This document shows positions 5,570 through 5,679 of a DNA stretch of 5,679 nt, piece by piece; the first letter of the stretch is position 1; each line of letters starts with the position of its first letter. Under the pieces are notes generated by a model that searched no databases, was not told the origin of the DNA, and saw only the letters and a list, made by a program, of their open reading frames with translations. This DNA is from Dethiobacter sp. GTDB lineage: Bacteria; Bacillota; Dethiobacteria; DTU022. Made by a program: the position numbers and the translations under genes. The stretch spans positions 1-5,679 of the forward strand of contig JAGXSR010000034.1 in the NCBI GenBank assembly GCA_018333405.1, written 5' to 3'.

Positions 5570-5679
5570 TGGAGCCTTTCTACGAGCTATCCCACACGCC
5601 GTTTTCCAGGGATATACCTACCACCTGTCTTTACCCTTCGGTGATGATGGAAGAGGTCTTAGGCCGGCTTAAACACGCC
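5569..5679 (+). CDS. ExeA/TniB-like AAA ATPase of the transposon, N-terminal 37 residues
   Basis: The ATG at 5569 overlaps the transposase stop (TGATG), and GGTGAGGAT lies about 8 nt upstream, so translation was probably coupled. The visible sequence is MEPFYELSHTPFSRDIP followed by CLYPSVMMEEVLGRLKHA, open to the right edge. The FY-x-L-x-x-x-PF start and the Y-P-S-x-x-x-E-E-x-L-x-R-L stretch are typical of ExeA-like ATPases encoded next to DDE transposases; in intact members the Walker A motif follows roughly ten to twenty residues later. The family's expected role is ATP-dependent target selection or activation of the transposase. Because the partner transposase is deleted here, this copy is probably non-functional in cis. 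Whether it is intact cannot be seen. Confidence 0.8.
   Translation, partial: MEPFYELSHTPFSRDIPTTCLYPSVMMEEVLGRLKHA

Larger units (their letters stand above)
4933..5679 (+). mobile_element. Left part of a decayed three-gene insertion element (DUF6431 / Mu-type transposase / ExeA-like ATPase)
   Basis: The right part of the window carries pieces of three genes that I recall occurring together as a transposition module in anaerobic Firmicutes: a small zinc-ribbon DUF6431-like protein, a DDE transposase with a Mu-type C-terminal domain, and an AAA ATPase of the ExeA/TniB kind. The first two are frameshifted and joined, with the whole catalytic core of the transposase missing. The left end is placed at the TG at 4933 only because ends of Mu-type elements usually start with TG and the terminal-looking repeat begins there. 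The right end and any target duplication lie outside the window. It interrupts the region just after the GRE activase, so any third operon gene may have been displaced. Confidence 0.7.

Overview
The window holds a compact, apparently sigma-54-controlled glycyl radical enzyme (GRE) locus followed by the damaged left part of an insertion element. The host is probably an anaerobic Gram-positive bacterium of the Peptococcaceae type (Desulfotomaculum/Pelotomaculum-like). This rests on an oxygen-sensitive GRE with its radical-SAM activase, strong purine-rich ribosome binding sites, a PAS/sigma-54 activator, and transposition proteins that I associate with those clostridia. It is an inference from gene content, not a taxonomic match.

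Layout. On the minus strand, 578 down to the left edge encodes the first 192 residues of a PAS-domain sigma-54 enhancer-binding protein, cut just after its Walker A motif. The divergent intergenic region (579-952) has no gene. It carries a 12-bp perfect palindrome with a second, degenerate palindrome 11 bp further on (756-778), a good -24/-12 element (862-877) reading rightward, and weak candidate sigma-A promoters for the regulator. Next comes a 992-residue GRE (953-3931) with an unexpected N-terminal SCP2 (sterol carrier protein 2)-like domain. After 22 bp follows its activating enzyme (3954-4868), a radical SAM protein with two extra [4Fe-4S] ferredoxin motifs.

From about 4933 to the right edge lies a transposon remnant. 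It has an inward sigma-A-type promoter, an elaborate nested inverted repeat around the first start codon, a frameshifted DUF6431-like zinc-ribbon gene fused by an apparent internal deletion to the C-terminal tail of a Mu-type DDE transposase (itself frameshifted), and the start of an ExeA/TniB-like AAA ATPase whose ATG overlaps the transposase stop.

How it fits together: the PAS protein probably senses a small molecule or redox/energy state, binds the palindromes and activates sigma-54 RNA polymerase at 862-877, switching on the GRE and its activase together. The activase installs the glycyl radical on Gly968, which would generate the thiyl radical on Cys633. The SCP2-like domain suggests a hydrophobic or acyl/lipid-like substrate. 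The active-site signature (Cys-Val-Glu, with no Arg 15 residues after the Cys) does not look like a canonical fumarate-adding enzyme. The substrate is unknown, and this SCP2-GRE fusion is the best candidate for a new system here.
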